The notes under the pieces are model-generated. The model saw nothing but the letters and a program-made list of their open reading frames with translations. It searched no databases and was not told where the DNA came from. Positions 8,503 through 17,347 of a DNA stretch of 64,000 bases are shown here, piece by piece; the stretch's first letter is position 1; the number at the start of each line of letters is the position of its first letter. This stretch comes from Planococcus soli (GTDB taxonomy: Bacteria > Bacillota > Bacilli > Bacillales_A > Planococcaceae). The position numbers were made by a program, and so were the translations under genes. The stretch lies in the NCBI RefSeq assembly GCF_016881065.1, contig NZ_WXYN01000007.1, positions 124,001-188,000 of the forward strand, read 5' to 3'.

Positions 8503-8622
8503 AGAAAAGCGGAAGCGCCCGTGTAGCTCTGACGGGCATAAGAAAGACCGGCAAAGCGGCGCTTTTTGCCGCGCAGTCGGGCTGGCTTATGACCCAAAGA
8601 GCTGGGTGCTGGAGTCTGGACA
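8503..8622 (+). repeat. Interspersed repeat, second tandem unit
   Basis: It starts AGAAAAGCGGAAGCGCCCG and ends GAGTCTGGACAA, with GGCTTATGACCCAAAGAGCTG before the end; a third partial start (AGAAAAGCAGAAGC) follows at 8626. It is the closest match to the inverted copy at 63 kb. Confidence 0.65.
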
Positions 8623-8656
8623 ACAAGAAAAGCAGAAGCAGAAGCTTCTATATAAG

Positions 8657-8692
8657 AAGAGCAGCAGCGGCTTGGCCGCTGCTGCTCTTTTT
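8657..8692 (+). terminator. Terminator before the catalase region
   Basis: The stem GCAGCAGCGGC/GCCGCTGCTGC is extended by AAGA/TCTT and followed by TTTTTT. It closes the transcript of the cell-wall hydrolase and the repeat region. Confidence 0.85.
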
Positions 8693-8741
8693 TGCTTTTC
8701 TTCCTCTTGAAATCAATAGTTTGACTGGAAAATCTCGCTAA

Positions 8742-8756
8742 TTATAATCATTATCA
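8742..8756. promoter_or_regulatory. PerR box of the catalase gene
   Basis: TTATAATCATTATCA matches the 7-1-7 PerR consensus TTATAATNATTATAA at all but one position and lies 81 bases before the catalase ATG. Confidence 0.75.
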
Positions 8757-8763
8757 CTTAGAA

Positions 8764-8791
8764 TTGATTTTAATTTAAAAACTGTTATTAT
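8764..8791 (+). promoter_or_regulatory. Candidate catalase promoter
   Basis: TTGATT at 8764 and TATTAT at 8786 are 16 bases apart, directly downstream of the PerR box. Confidence 0.45.
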
Positions 8792-8837
8792 TAAGTTTGT
8801 AGTGTTTACATAAAAAAGAGAATGAGGTGTACGATTC

Positions 8838-10304
8838 ATGAGTACAAATAAAACAGGTTTAACAACCAGCTGGGGTGCCCCAGTCGGAGACAACCAGAAT
8901 TCCCAGACGGCCGGACAACGCGGCCCTGTCCTATTACAAGATGTTCATCTGCTTGAAAAGCTTGCACATTTCAATAGAGAACGTATTCCTGAGCGTGTAG
9001 TACATGCCAAAGGCGCCGGAGCTCACGGATATTTTGAAGTAACTCAAGATGTCTCCCAATATACAAAAGCCGCTTTCTTATCTGAAGTCGGCAAAAAAAC
9101 CGACATGTTCGCCCGCTTCTCAACCGTAGCCGGTGAACTGGGATCTGCTGATACTGTCCGTGACCCGCGCGGATTTTCATTGAAATTCTATACAGAAGAA
9201 GGAAATTATGATCTAGTCGGCAACAATACGCCAATTTTCTTCATCCAAGATGCGATTAAATTCCCTGATTTTATCCATACACAAAAACGCGATCCACGTA
9301 CTCACCTGAAAAACCCTAACGCAGTGTGGGACTTCTGGTCATTATCACCAGAATCATTGCACCAGGTTACTTATTTGATGGGCGACCGCGGAATTCCTGC
9401 TACTCTTCGTCACATGCATGGTTTCGGCAGCCACACATTCAAATGGACAAATGCGGAAGGCCAATCAGTTTGGATCAAATACCACATGCTTACTGAGCAA
9501 GGCATTCAAAACATCACTCAGGAAGTTGCGGACAAAATTGCTGGTGAAAACCCTGATTTCCACACGGAAGACCTTTTCAATGCAATTGAACAAGGCGATT
9601 TTCCCGAGTGGAAAATGTATGTGCAGGTTATGCCTTTGGAAGATGCGAACACGTATCGCTTCGACCCATTTGATGTAACAAAAACATGGTCTCACAAAGA
9701 CTACCCGTTAATGGAAGTTGGGCGCATGGTGCTTAACCGCAATCCGGAAAACTATTTTGCTGAAGTGGAGCAGGCTACTTTCTCCCCAGGCACATTGGTT
9801 CCTGGCATCGACGTGTCACCGGACAAAATGCTTCAAGGCCGTTTGTTCGCGTACCACGATGCTCATCGTTACCGCGTAGGCGCTAACCACCAGATGCTGC
9901 CGATCAACGCGGCGAAAAACCAAGTCAACAACTACCAGCGCGACGGCCAGATGAACTTTGGCAATAACGGCGGCGGTTCTGTCTACTACGAGCCGAACAG
10001 CTACGGCGGCCCTGTTGAAACTGAAGCTGCTAAACCGGCTAAGATGGAAGTATCCGGCATCACGGATTCAGTGCCTTACTTCAAAGAAGATCATTACACG
10101 CAGCCAGGCGACCTTTACCGTCTGCAAAGCGCTGAAGAGCAAGAGCGTCTTGTCGAAACTTTCGTCGGCGGCTTGAGCGCTGTGGATAAAGAAGACATCA
10201 AACTTCGCCAAATCAGCCATTTGTACAAAGCGGATGCTGAATTCGGTACACGTGTGGCTGAAGGCCTTGGTCTTTCAGTTCCGGATCTTACTGAAACAAA
10301 ATAA
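8838..10304 (+). CDS. katA: Haem catalase, small-subunit type
   Basis: A 488-residue monofunctional catalase that converts hydrogen peroxide to water and oxygen in the cytosol. The active-site histidine is H56 in [12 protein letters not shown], the catalytic asparagine is in LVGNNTP (129-130), the RFSTV block follows at 93-97, and the haem-ligand tyrosine is in [12 protein letters not shown]. The length and the lack of a C-terminal flavodoxin-like domain place it with clade 3 enzymes such as Bacillus KatA. An adjacent PerR box predicts induction by peroxide and by iron or manganese state. The gene stands alone between two terminators. Confidence 0.95.
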   Translation: MSTNKTGLTTSWGAPVGDNQNSQTAGQRGPVLLQDVHLLEKLAHFNRERIPERVVHAKGAGAHGYFEVTQDVSQYTKAAFLSEVGKKTDMFARFSTVAGELGSADTVRDPRGFSLKFYTEEGNYDLVGNNTPIFFIQDAIKFPDFIHTQKRDPRTHLKNPNAVWDFWSLSPESLHQVTYLMGDRGIPATLRHMHGFGSHTFKWTNAEGQSVWIKYHMLTEQGIQNITQEVADKIAGENPDFHTEDLFNAIEQGDFPEWKMYVQVMPLEDANTYRFDPFDVTKTWSHKDYPLMEVGRMVLNRNPENYFAEVEQATFSPGTLVPGIDVSPDKMLQGRLFAYHDAHRYRVGANHQMLPINAAKNQVNNYQRDGQMNFGNNGGGSVYYEPNSYGGPVETEAAKPAKMEVSGITDSVPYFKEDHYTQPGDLYRLQSAEEQERLVETFVGGLSAVDKEDIKLRQISHLYKADAEFGTRVAEGLGLSVPDLTETK

Positions 10305-10337
10305 TTACTTGATAAAATAACCTCTATATTCTCAATT

Positions 10338-10376
10338 AGCCATTCATCCAAAATTTGGATGAATGGCTTTTCTTTT
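10338..10376 (+). terminator. Catalase terminator
   Basis: The stem AGCCATTCATCC/GGATGAATGGCT is followed by a T-rich tail. Confidence 0.85.
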
Positions 10377-10419
10377 TTCCAAAGTAAAAAATAATTCCTC
10401 AACAGATATTTGCCTACAA

Positions 10420-10447
10420 AAAAGAGACCCGCTATGGCCTCTTTCAA
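10420..10447 (-). terminator. Terminator of the coproporphyrinogen oxidase gene
   Basis: On the minus strand a short AAAGAG/CTCTTT stem is followed by TTTTTT. The loop is long and the stem weak. Confidence 0.5.
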
Positions 10448-10450
10448 CTC

Positions 10451-11848
10451 TTATTCTACATCAACCAATTGATTGGCAATAATTTTCGCCAGATCAGAGC
10501 CGTTTTGAATGCAAGCCCCAATTCCCACCCCAAAGTAGGACGAGCCGGCAAGTTTAACATTGGGAACCAGTTCTTCCATTTTCAGCTCCAGTGCACTGAT
10601 CGCGGTTTTATGGGCCATGTGATAATTAGGCATCAAGTTTTTCCAGCCGGTCACTTCGACTGCTATAGGCGCTTCTTCAATTCCCAAACTTTTGCGGACA
10701 TCCTCTCTTGCCACTTTTACAAGTTCTTTTTCAGACAAATTGTTCAGCATTCGGTAGGAAGGATGCGAACTCTTATAAAATAGACGAACCAGCAAATTAT
10801 GGTTTTTTGAAGTATGCCGCCATTTCCGGCTGGTCCAAGTACAGGCGTTGCAATGCAGGTCACTTTCCTGCGAGACGATAAATCCGGTGCCATCTTTCGG
10901 CAGCTGCTCATCCGGAACGTCATACCCCAGGTAGACACTGATCAATGAAGAATTGAGGAACTGATCGAACTCAGTATCCAGCTCTGCTATTCCCAAAAGC
11001 CGCTGAGCAACTTGGTGAGGCGTTGCCAAAATGACGTAGTCCGCCTCTATCACCGCTCCATTTTCCAACTCCACAAGATACTGTTCTCCATCCCTTTGGA
11101 CCGACTTGGTTCCGACGCCTTTCAATATGCGGGCATGTTCCAGCTGTTTTTCCATTTCATCAATCAATACCCGCATGCCTCCATCAAAAGAGATGAACTT
11201 CTTATTCGCAGCACCTTGAAAATATTCCTTGTTTGCTTCAAATCCTTTAATGATGCTGCCATATTTATTTTTATAGTCGACCAAGTACGGCAGGGTCGAC
11301 GCCAGCGTCAGTTCGTGAAGGCTGCCGGAATAAACACCGGACAAAACAGGCGCAATCTGATTCTCTACCAGCTCCCTGCCAAGGAACGCTTCAAGAAACT
11401 CCCCGATTGAACTGTCCCGGGTAAAGTTTTCATTGGTGCTGTCAAAATCTTTCATCGCTGCTTGTTTGCCCTCTTCTGATACGAGCGTTGAACGGAACAG
11501 CGCTTCTTTGTCCATCGGAATGCCGAACACTGTATCTTTGGGAATGGCGTGCAGCACATTGTTGGCATATAAATAGGAAATGCCCGTGCCGTTATAGACA
11601 ACACGGTCCGCAATGCCAAGATCTTCAATCAGAGGCATCACACTGGCATGGCGTGCAACAATCGAGTCTGCCCCGACTTCCATGACAAATTCGTCATCTG
11701 TAACGGTCCTGATTTTGCCGCCCAACTGCGCTTCCCGTTCAATCAGCACCAATTCCAGATCCAGATTTTCTTGCAGATTCAGTTTTTGTAAATAATACAT
11801 AGCGGAAAGGCCGGTAATGCCTCCACCAATGACTACAGCTTTCTTCAA
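10451..11848 (-). CDS. hemY: Coproporphyrinogen III / protoporphyrinogen oxidase
   Basis: A 465-residue FAD enzyme of the haem pathway; in Firmicutes this protein (HemY, now CgoX) oxidises coproporphyrinogen III to coproporphyrin III. The dinucleotide motif VVIGGGITGLSA is at residues 5-16, followed by the glutamate-arginine strand LVLIEREAQLGGKI. The C-terminal FAD-contact region reads VKLAGSSYFGVGIGACI, typical of the family. It is usually next to hemE and hemH; here it stands alone, facing catalase, which needs the haem. Its promoter region abuts that of the nitroreductase. Confidence 0.9.
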   Translation of the reverse strand: MKKAVVIGGGITGLSAMYYLQKLNLQENLDLELVLIEREAQLGGKIRTVTDDEFVMEVGADSIVARHASVMPLIEDLGIADRVVYNGTGISYLYANNVLHAIPKDTVFGIPMDKEALFRSTLVSEEGKQAAMKDFDSTNENFTRDSSIGEFLEAFLGRELVENQIAPVLSGVYSGSLHELTLASTLPYLVDYKNKYGSIIKGFEANKEYFQGAANKKFISFDGGMRVLIDEMEKQLEHARILKGVGTKSVQRDGEQYLVELENGAVIEADYVILATPHQVAQRLLGIAELDTEFDQFLNSSLISVYLGYDVPDEQLPKDGTGFIVSQESDLHCNACTWTSRKWRHTSKNHNLLVRLFYKSSHPSYRMLNNLSEKELVKVAREDVRKSLGIEEAPIAVEVTGWKNLMPNYHMAHKTAISALELKMEELVPNVKLAGSSYFGVGIGACIQNGSDLAKIIANQLVDVE

Positions 11849-12001
11849 CTTTATCCACTCCTTGCGTATGCTTACATTCTACCAATATTTCAGACTGGCA
11901 GCAGGGATCTTTTTGTCTTTTTTGATACGCTTTTCCCTTCTCACCATGGTAGGATAATGAATAGAGACCCGCATTTTCCATGCGGAAGGGAGAGACGTTT
12001 A

Positions 12002-12562
12002 ATGATGAACGCTATTGACCAGAATATCATAGAGAGACGCTCAATCAAAAAATTCAAGGTGGACGCTGTCAGTGTCGAAGAAATTATCGAACTATTGAAT
12101 GTCGCCAAGTGGGCACCTAACCATAAAGTAAACGAACCTTGGCGTTTTCTGCTATATACGGACGCTGGCAAAGAAAAATTCGTCCAGGCATTTATTGAAT
12201 CTATGTGCACGCCGGACGGGGAAGTCCCACCGAAAGTGTTCAATAAAGCCGATTACTTCCGCAGCATCCCCCTTCACCTGGTTGTCGTCATGCCGGAAGA
12301 CCCTAGACAAAGAAGATGGGATGAGGATTATGGAGCGGTTTCTTCCATGCTTCAAAACTTTCAGCTGGCAGCCTGGGAACGCGGCATCGGCATGATTTGG
12401 CGCTCCAATGACTGGATCTACAACCCTGTGTTCCGCGAGGCTATCGGGGTGAAACCCGGCGAAAAAATCGTCGCTACGATGATGATTGGCTATCCTGCCC
12501 ATGTTCCCGCTAAACAGGAACGTACGGATATTCGCGAAAAGCTGACGATTATCAGCGAATAA
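12002..12562 (+). CDS. Nitroreductase-family NAD(P)H oxidoreductase
   Basis: A 186-residue FMN enzyme. The N-terminal block IIERRSIKKF (residues 9-18) is the usual phosphate-binding arginine motif, WAPNHKVNEPWRF follows, and the C-terminal part has the GEKIVATMMIGYPA block that closes the FMN site. It most resembles the YdjA/TdsD-type small nitroreductases. The ATG at 12002 sits eight bases after GGAAGGGAGAG; an in-frame ATG at 11957 has no binding site. The substrate could be a nitroaromatic, quinone or flavin. Confidence 0.85.
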   Translation: MMNAIDQNIIERRSIKKFKVDAVSVEEIIELLNVAKWAPNHKVNEPWRFLLYTDAGKEKFVQAFIESMCTPDGEVPPKVFNKADYFRSIPLHLVVVMPEDPRQRRWDEDYGAVSSMLQNFQLAAWERGIGMIWRSNDWIYNPVFREAIGVKPGEKIVATMMIGYPAHVPAKQERTDIREKLTIISE

Positions 12563-12570
12563 TATGGTTT

Positions 12571-12610
12571 TGAAAGAGGTTGCGCAATCTGTGGCACCTC
12601 TTTTTTTTCT
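12571..12610 (+). terminator. Nitroreductase terminator
   Basis: The stem AAAGAGGT/ACCTCTTT, with further pairing TGC/GCA inside, is followed by eight or more T. Confidence 0.75.
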
Positions 12611-12679
12611 GCTAAAACCTCTTTGAATACATGGCAGTCTTCAGCATGTTCGCCGTTACATAAATTGTTTTATGCCATG

Positions 12680-12706
12680 GGAACTATTTCGAGGCACATC
12701 GGTCTA
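12680..12706 (+). promoter_or_regulatory. Candidate ECF-sigma promoter of the FAD oxidase/half-MFS operon
   Basis: GGGAACT with GGAAC at 12680-12684 and CGGTCTA at 12700-12706 have the 15-16 base spacing of extracytoplasmic-function promoters. No SigA-like pair is visible in the same gap. Confidence 0.4.
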
Positions 12707-12752
12707 ATAAAGAAAAGAACTCAGAATCTTGTAGAAGAAGGGGAACGGCGCG

Positions 12753-14183
12753 ATGAAAACCGTGTGGATAATACTTTTATACCTATGTGTTTTCGGCTTG
12801 TCCGTTTACGTCTATTCCACCCAGCTGAATGGTCCGGCTGCTGAACTGCATCAGCGGCTTTTGCCCGTCGAGATTAAAATGGTGAAGGCGGGAATGAGTG
12901 AAGGGGAACTGAAGCAAATCGTACTGAATGCCGAGAAAACCGGAGATGTCCTATCGATTGCCGGTATGCAGCACAGCCAAGGCGGACAGACAGTGTATCC
13001 GAACGGCGTCATGGTCGATATGAAACCTTACAATCAGGTCATCGAAGTCAATGAAGATGAAAAAACAGTGACTGTACAAAGCGGCGCAACGTGGTCGGAT
13101 ATTCAGGAAGCCATCAATCCGTATGGTTTATCGCTGAAAGTCAGCCAGTCCCAGAATATTTTCACCGTGGGCGGTTCGCTGAGCGTCAATGCCCACGGTT
13201 TGGACATCCGCAATGGCGGTTTGACGGATACTGTTCTCTCCATGCGTTTACTGAATGCTGAAGGTGACATTCTCCAGTTGAGCCCTTCGGAAAACAAGGA
13301 GTTATTTTATGCGGTTCTCGGAGGCTACGGATTATTCGGCATTATTTTGGATGTCACGCTGGAGCTGACTGATGATGAGCTATATGAAACTCAAACGGCT
13401 AGCATGCCTTACCGCGACTATCCTGCGTACTTCAAGCGGCAGGTGCAGGACAATCCGGATGCCAAGATGCATCTGGCCCGCATCTCCATTGCACCAGAGT
13501 CTTTTATGGAAGAAATGTATACGATTACGTACAAAACAGCCGAGGACCAAACGCCGTTTCCTGACTATCAAAAATTAAAAACTGAAAACCTGGTGGCCGT
13601 TCCGAAGTTTTTCCTAGGCCTTTCTCGCATCAATGATGCCGGAAAAGACAGCTTTTGGAATGCCCAAACAGCCTATACACAACAAATCGATGGAAACCTC
13701 GTTTCACGCAATAATGTCATGCGTTCAGATTCCGAATTCATGGAATATGACAATAGCCGAAAAACGGAAATTCTTCAGGAGTACTTTGTCCCTGTAGATC
13801 AATTTGAACACTATATCCCGGCGCTTAAGGCCGTAGTGGAAGCTAATCCCGATTTCAACTTATTGAATGTTACAATCCGCTACGTCGGAAAAAATGAGGA
13901 TGCTGTTTTGTCCTATGCCAAAGAAGATATGTTTTCACTGGTGCTTCTGATCAACCAGGGAACCGATACTGAAAGTGTTCAGCAAACACAGGATGTTGTA
14001 CAGGAAATGATCGATGTGACTCTTAAGCATGGCGGCAGCTATTACCTGCCATACTTTGGCTATCCGACAAAAGGCCAATTGCAGGAAGCTTATCCAAGAA
14101 CCGGAGAATTCTTCGAATTGAAAGACCGGTTTGATCCGGACCACCGCTTTATGAATCTTTTTTACGAGGAGTACCGGCCATGA
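12753..14183 (+). CDS. Membrane-anchored FAD-linked oxidase (PCMH fold)
   Basis: A 476-residue protein. Residues 4-22 are one hydrophobic segment, so the enzyme is probably anchored and exposed outside. Residues about 40-220 form the FAD-binding PCMH domain: SIAGMQHSQGG, where H74 corresponds to the histidine that often carries covalent FAD in aldonolactone oxidases, and GGSLSVNAHG. The C-terminus RFDPDHRFMN is typical of D-arabinono- and gulonolactone oxidase relatives. The stop overlaps the start of the half-MFS gene (ATGA), so the two are translationally coupled. The substrate is unknown; an aldonolactone or polyol is a guess from the family. Confidence 0.8.
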   Translation: MKTVWIILLYLCVFGLSVYVYSTQLNGPAAELHQRLLPVEIKMVKAGMSEGELKQIVLNAEKTGDVLSIAGMQHSQGGQTVYPNGVMVDMKPYNQVIEVNEDEKTVTVQSGATWSDIQEAINPYGLSLKVSQSQNIFTVGGSLSVNAHGLDIRNGGLTDTVLSMRLLNAEGDILQLSPSENKELFYAVLGGYGLFGIILDVTLELTDDELYETQTASMPYRDYPAYFKRQVQDNPDAKMHLARISIAPESFMEEMYTITYKTAEDQTPFPDYQKLKTENLVAVPKFFLGLSRINDAGKDSFWNAQTAYTQQIDGNLVSRNNVMRSDSEFMEYDNSRKTEILQEYFVPVDQFEHYIPALKAVVEANPDFNLLNVTIRYVGKNEDAVLSYAKEDMFSLVLLINQGTDTESVQQTQDVVQEMIDVTLKHGGSYYLPYFGYPTKGQLQEAYPRTGEFFELKDRFDPDHRFMNLFYEEYRP

Positions 14184-14722
14184 ACTATAAACGTTTTATC
14201 TACTATCAAGGCACCGTTGGCATGGCATCCAGCATGATTTTTCCGTTCTACATTCTGCTGATCAGAAATGTTGGAGACAGCTATGCCCAGTTCGGCTGGG
14301 CATATGGCCTATTCGCATTGACAGCCGCGTTGTGCTATCCACTGATTGGAAAATATGCCGACCGCATCGGGGATAAGACTCTGCTCGGCGTCTATTCCTG
14401 GGGAATGGCCATCCTCCTGCTGTTTTTTCCATTGGCTTCGGAAGTTTGGCACGTCTACATCCTGCAGGTCCTGATGGGTATGCTTGGGGCTGTTCAAAAA
14501 AATTCCGAAAAAACGGTTCTGGCACGCTATGTCACAAAAGAGATTGCCGGCACGCAAATTGGCCGCTACCATGTCTGGACCTCTGTCGCCGCAGCCCTGG
14601 CCGTTATCGCAACCGGTTATCTCGTCGATTTTCTGACGATCGCCAGCATCTTTTACATTGCCTCCCTTGTTTTCGCCTGGAGCGGGCTGCAATTGTTGAA
14701 ACTGGAAAATACCGCTGCATAA
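14180..14722 (+). CDS. Half-size MFS protein, six membrane segments
   Basis: This 180-residue protein has about six predicted membrane helices and the MFS loop motif GKYADRIGDK near residues 57-66, so it corresponds to one half of a normal 12-helix transporter. It starts at the ATGA overlap with the FAD oxidase and ends before a strong terminator, with no continuation in another frame, so it is not an obvious truncation. Six-helix MFS proteins would need to dimerise to form a transporter. The coupling suggests a role in moving the oxidase substrate, product or cofactor. Confidence 0.7.
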   Translation: MNYKRFIYYQGTVGMASSMIFPFYILLIRNVGDSYAQFGWAYGLFALTAALCYPLIGKYADRIGDKTLLGVYSWGMAILLLFFPLASEVWHVYILQVLMGMLGAVQKNSEKTVLARYVTKEIAGTQIGRYHVWTSVAAALAVIATGYLVDFLTIASIFYIASLVFAWSGLQLLKLENTAA

Positions 14723-14731
14723 CAACCAGAC

Positions 14732-14787
14732 TAAAAAGATGCATTTTCTCCAGCCAGTACTATGGCCCGAAAAAATGCATCTTTTTA
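14732..14787. terminator. Bidirectional terminator
   Basis: The stem AAAAAGATGCATTTT/AAAATGCATCTTTTT, with a long loop, lies between two convergent genes and has T runs on both strands. Confidence 0.75.
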
Positions 14788-14796
14788 TATAGAAAA

Positions 14797-15612
14797 TTAC
14801 ACAGTCTTCTTATTTAATACGGACATGGCCCCCATAGCTCCTGAAAATTCCCCGTTGTCGAGAAATAAAGGAACCGATCCGCGCAAAATAGTATAGCTTG
14901 TCACAACTTCCTTGAGCAAAGGATTGTCAATAAAGGAAGAGCCAATGTAGACGATGGTCGAACTGTTGCATTGATGGGCTGCCTGCACACTGACTGTGCT
15001 CACCGTTTCGCCAACCAAGCCGATGACCGTTGCCAATAGCTCTTCTTTCGTTAAATCTTCTGAAATGGCAAATAAATTCTGCCCAAAGTTGCTGGCTGTC
15101 AATTCTCCTGAAATGGGAGGCTCTTTGCCTTCGTAAATATGCTTGACCTTCAAATCGATTCGTTCGCGGGAACCCTGCCTTGCCAAAGCCACAATGTCAT
15201 CGTATCTGGTAACACCTGTCAATAAATGGCTCAACCCGATCAACGTTCCGCCGCCGACACCGGTTCCGCCCAAGCGCTCATGAACATTGTTCTGAATGCA
15301 GTGAATAGAGGTTCCAGTCCCGACATTCGTCACCAGATAAGCATCTTCCAAACGGCCCATCTTCTTAAGAAGAACCTGCACACCTAGGTGAGTAGCTTCA
15401 AATTCCACCATTTCCTGGGCAGGCTGATCGAGCAAAGAAATCAAAACCCCTGATTTGCCTCCCGTTACACATACTTTACTATCGCTAAGACCATTCACCC
15501 AGTCAGCAACCCGCTCAATTTCAGCAATGGGATACTTCTCAAAATGGACTTCTCCTTTTCGGGTATACGCCACTTTGACCAACGTACCGCCTGCATCTAT
15601 TCCGACAATCAT
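14797..15612 (-). CDS. coaW: Type II pantothenate kinase
   Basis: A 271-residue member of the acetate/sugar-kinase fold that phosphorylates pantothenate, the first step of CoA synthesis; the Staphylococcus-type enzyme is not inhibited by CoA. The phosphate-1 motif is GIDAGGTLVKVA at residues 4-15, and glycine-rich VTNVGTGTS and LGGTGVGGGT follow. The second half has IVYIGSSFIDN. The ATG at 15612 is preceded by AGGTGCGGA; an in-frame ATG at 15636 is possible. It faces the half-MFS gene across a shared terminator. Confidence 0.85.
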   Translation of the reverse strand: MIVGIDAGGTLVKVAYTRKGEVHFEKYPIAEIERVADWVNGLSDSKVCVTGGKSGVLISLLDQPAQEMVEFEATHLGVQVLLKKMGRLEDAYLVTNVGTGTSIHCIQNNVHERLGGTGVGGGTLIGLSHLLTGVTRYDDIVALARQGSRERIDLKVKHIYEGKEPPISGELTASNFGQNLFAISEDLTKEELLATVIGLVGETVSTVSVQAAHQCNSSTIVYIGSSFIDNPLLKEVVTSYTILRGSVPLFLDNGEFSGAMGAMSVLNKKTV

Positions 15613-15756
15613 TTCCGCACCTGCTCTTTCTCGCATCTTTCTAAAAAATGCCAGATAATAAACACACATATGATAAAATTCTACCATACTCGTTTATATT
15701 ATGGGAGCTGTTTGCCGGCCGTTCTCAAAACAAAGGGGTTTAGTTCAATACGTCAT

Positions 15757-15782
15757 GTTAATCAGAGCGGTTTTACGGGTAT
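15757..15782 (+). promoter_or_regulatory. Candidate SigB promoter of the DUF948 gene
   Basis: GTTAAT at 15757, a 14-base spacer and GGGTAT at 15777 give a perfect -10 and a partly matching -35 against GTTTAA-N12-15-GGGWAW. Confidence 0.45.
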
Positions 15783-15822
15783 AGCATACCCAAGACATCA
15801 ATAAAACAGAGGAGGAAACAGC

Positions 15823-16311
15823 ATGGATTCAACAATTTGGCTGTACATAGCACTCGCAATCTTTGTAGTGGGGCTGATCATTGCAATCGTCGGCGTTGTT
15901 ATGCTGATATCAGGGATGAAGGAACCGGTGAAAAAGATGAAAGGTTCCGCGAACAATTTGAAAGAGCGGGTCGATAAGCTCAATTTAGAAGTTTCAACCT
16001 TGTCGCATAACGCAAATGAATTAAAAGAAGACGTCCAAATAAAATCCGAAAAAGTCGGCGTGCTGGTCGATGCTGCAAAAGGCACAATGAATTCGGTCGT
16101 TGACTTGAATGCTTCGGTCCGGGCAATCACAGGCGGTATTGCATCAAGAGTGGACCATGACAAGCGCAGCATTGCAGAAGTCAATCAATACAGCAACACA
16201 GCTATTGGTTTTGTCAATTTTATAAAAAACCGGACGTCCTCCGAAACCGTCAACACCACTTATACTCCGACATCTGCAGCTGAAGAAAATCAGTTGCCGA
16301 AAAACTATTAA
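15823..16311 (+). CDS. DUF948 (YtxG-like) general stress protein
   Basis: A 162-residue protein with one N-terminal membrane helix (residues 5-31), then a Lys/Glu-rich coiled-coil-like stretch up to about residue 100 and a hydrophilic tail. This is the DUF948 layout, as in YtxG of Bacillus. AGAGGAGG precedes the ATG at 15823. A possible SigB -10 element about 40 bases upstream fits the known general-stress control of that gene. The ytxH- and ytxJ-type partners are absent. Molecular function is unknown. Confidence 0.8.
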   Translation: MDSTIWLYIALAIFVVGLIIAIVGVVMLISGMKEPVKKMKGSANNLKERVDKLNLEVSTLSHNANELKEDVQIKSEKVGVLVDAAKGTMNSVVDLNASVRAITGGIASRVDHDKRSIAEVNQYSNTAIGFVNFIKNRTSSETVNTTYTPTSAAEENQLPKNY

Positions 16312-16320
16312 AAGAATTGG

Positions 16321-16350
16321 AAAAGGCAGCCGCATAGGCTGCCTTTTTTA
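16321..16350 (+). terminator. Terminator of the DUF948 gene
   Basis: The stem AAAGGCAGCC/GGCTGCCTTT is followed by TTTT. A T run is also present in reverse, so it can serve the convergent mscS gene. Confidence 0.85.
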
Positions 16351-16372
16351 ATGCTTCATTGTGTTTTCATAA

Positions 16373-17218
16373 TCATTTTTTTGGATTTTCTATGTTTTTA
16401 TGGATATTGACCTGATGCGGGAACGGAATTTCGATGCCCTTTGCATCAAGAGCTTCTTTGATGGCTTTTCGCAATTGGCGCTCTACCGCCCATTGTTCAC
16501 CGCTTTGTGCTTTTGCGATGACCCGCAAGGTCACATCTGATGCACCAAATGCCTGAACCCCTATGACATCAGGACCTTCAACAATTGTCGAATCTTTTGC
16601 TGCCACCTGGTCGCAGGCTGTTTGGATAATGCTAACCGCTTCGTCAATATTTTCATCGTAAGATATGCCAATATCAACGAGTGCACGCATATTGCCCCGC
16701 GAATGGTTGCTGACTGTGGTAATGTCCCGATTCGGAATATAATTCAATGTGCCATCGAAACTGCGGATTTGAGTTGTTCTTAAACCAACCGCCTCTACAA
16801 TGCCGTCCAGACTTCCAACCGTCACGTAATCATTTACGTCGAGCTGTTTTTCCAGCAGCAAAAAGAAACCTGTCACTACATCACTGACAAGGCCTTGAGC
16901 TCCAAAGCCTATCGCCAGCCCAATAATTCCGGCACCCGCAATCAAACTGGCAACAGACAAGCCGAATATATTGAATAGGGTCGCAACCAATATAAAAATC
17001 AATACGTAAGAGAACACGTTTTCCGTTAAACTTTGGAGCGTCAATGCACGGCCTTTCGTAACATCGCCTTTTACCAGCAGTTTATCGAAAAAACGATCTA
17101 TCAGTTTTTTCCCGATTGCTTTTACCAAAGCAAAAGCAATGAGAATCCCGATAATTTGAGCTGCAATCACTCCTGCGCTAAAGAGCAGTGCTTCCCAATC
17201 AAAGCTTTCAAAATTCAA
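16373..17218 (-). CDS. MscS-family mechanosensitive channel (YkuT-like)
   Basis: A 281-residue small-conductance channel that opens under membrane tension to release solutes after osmotic downshock. Three membrane helices occupy about residues 12-35, 63-85 and 88-115. The pore-lining third helix is glycine/alanine-rich (AGAGIIGLAIGFGAQGLVSD). The cytoplasmic beta domain (GSLDGIVEAVGLRTTQIRSFDG) and C-terminal cage domain follow. Length is typical of the short MscS group. It converges with the DUF948 gene. Confidence 0.9.
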   Translation of the reverse strand: MNFESFDWEALLFSAGVIAAQIIGILIAFALVKAIGKKLIDRFFDKLLVKGDVTKGRALTLQSLTENVFSYVLIFILVATLFNIFGLSVASLIAGAGIIGLAIGFGAQGLVSDVVTGFFLLLEKQLDVNDYVTVGSLDGIVEAVGLRTTQIRSFDGTLNYIPNRDITTVSNHSRGNMRALVDIGISYDENIDEAVSIIQTACDQVAAKDSTIVEGPDVIGVQAFGASDVTLRVIAKAQSGEQWAVERQLRKAIKEALDAKGIEIPFPHQVNIHKNIENPKK

Positions 17219-17347
17219 AACAAATCATCCTTTCCATTATCCTGTTTCTTTATAACATATATGCACCTTCCATTTCATTTGTCGGGACTAAACCGAAGAG
17301 ATTCGGGTAGTAATTGAAGAAGATCAAATTTAGCGAGGAGGATTCTA

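Noticed and set aside
8426-8741. Frames of 60-96 codons on both strands across the 8.4-8.7 kb repeats
   Set aside because: They lie in GC-rich repeat units, lack ribosome binding sites and translate to low-complexity, Arg/Ala/Ser-rich sequence.
12623-12844. 73-codon frame before the FAD oxidase
   Set aside because: It overlaps the oxidase start in another frame, spans the promoter-like sequence and has no binding site.
17219-17347. GGGTAG as a SigB -10 for the alcohol dehydrogenase
   Set aside because: No GTTT-like -35 at the right distance.
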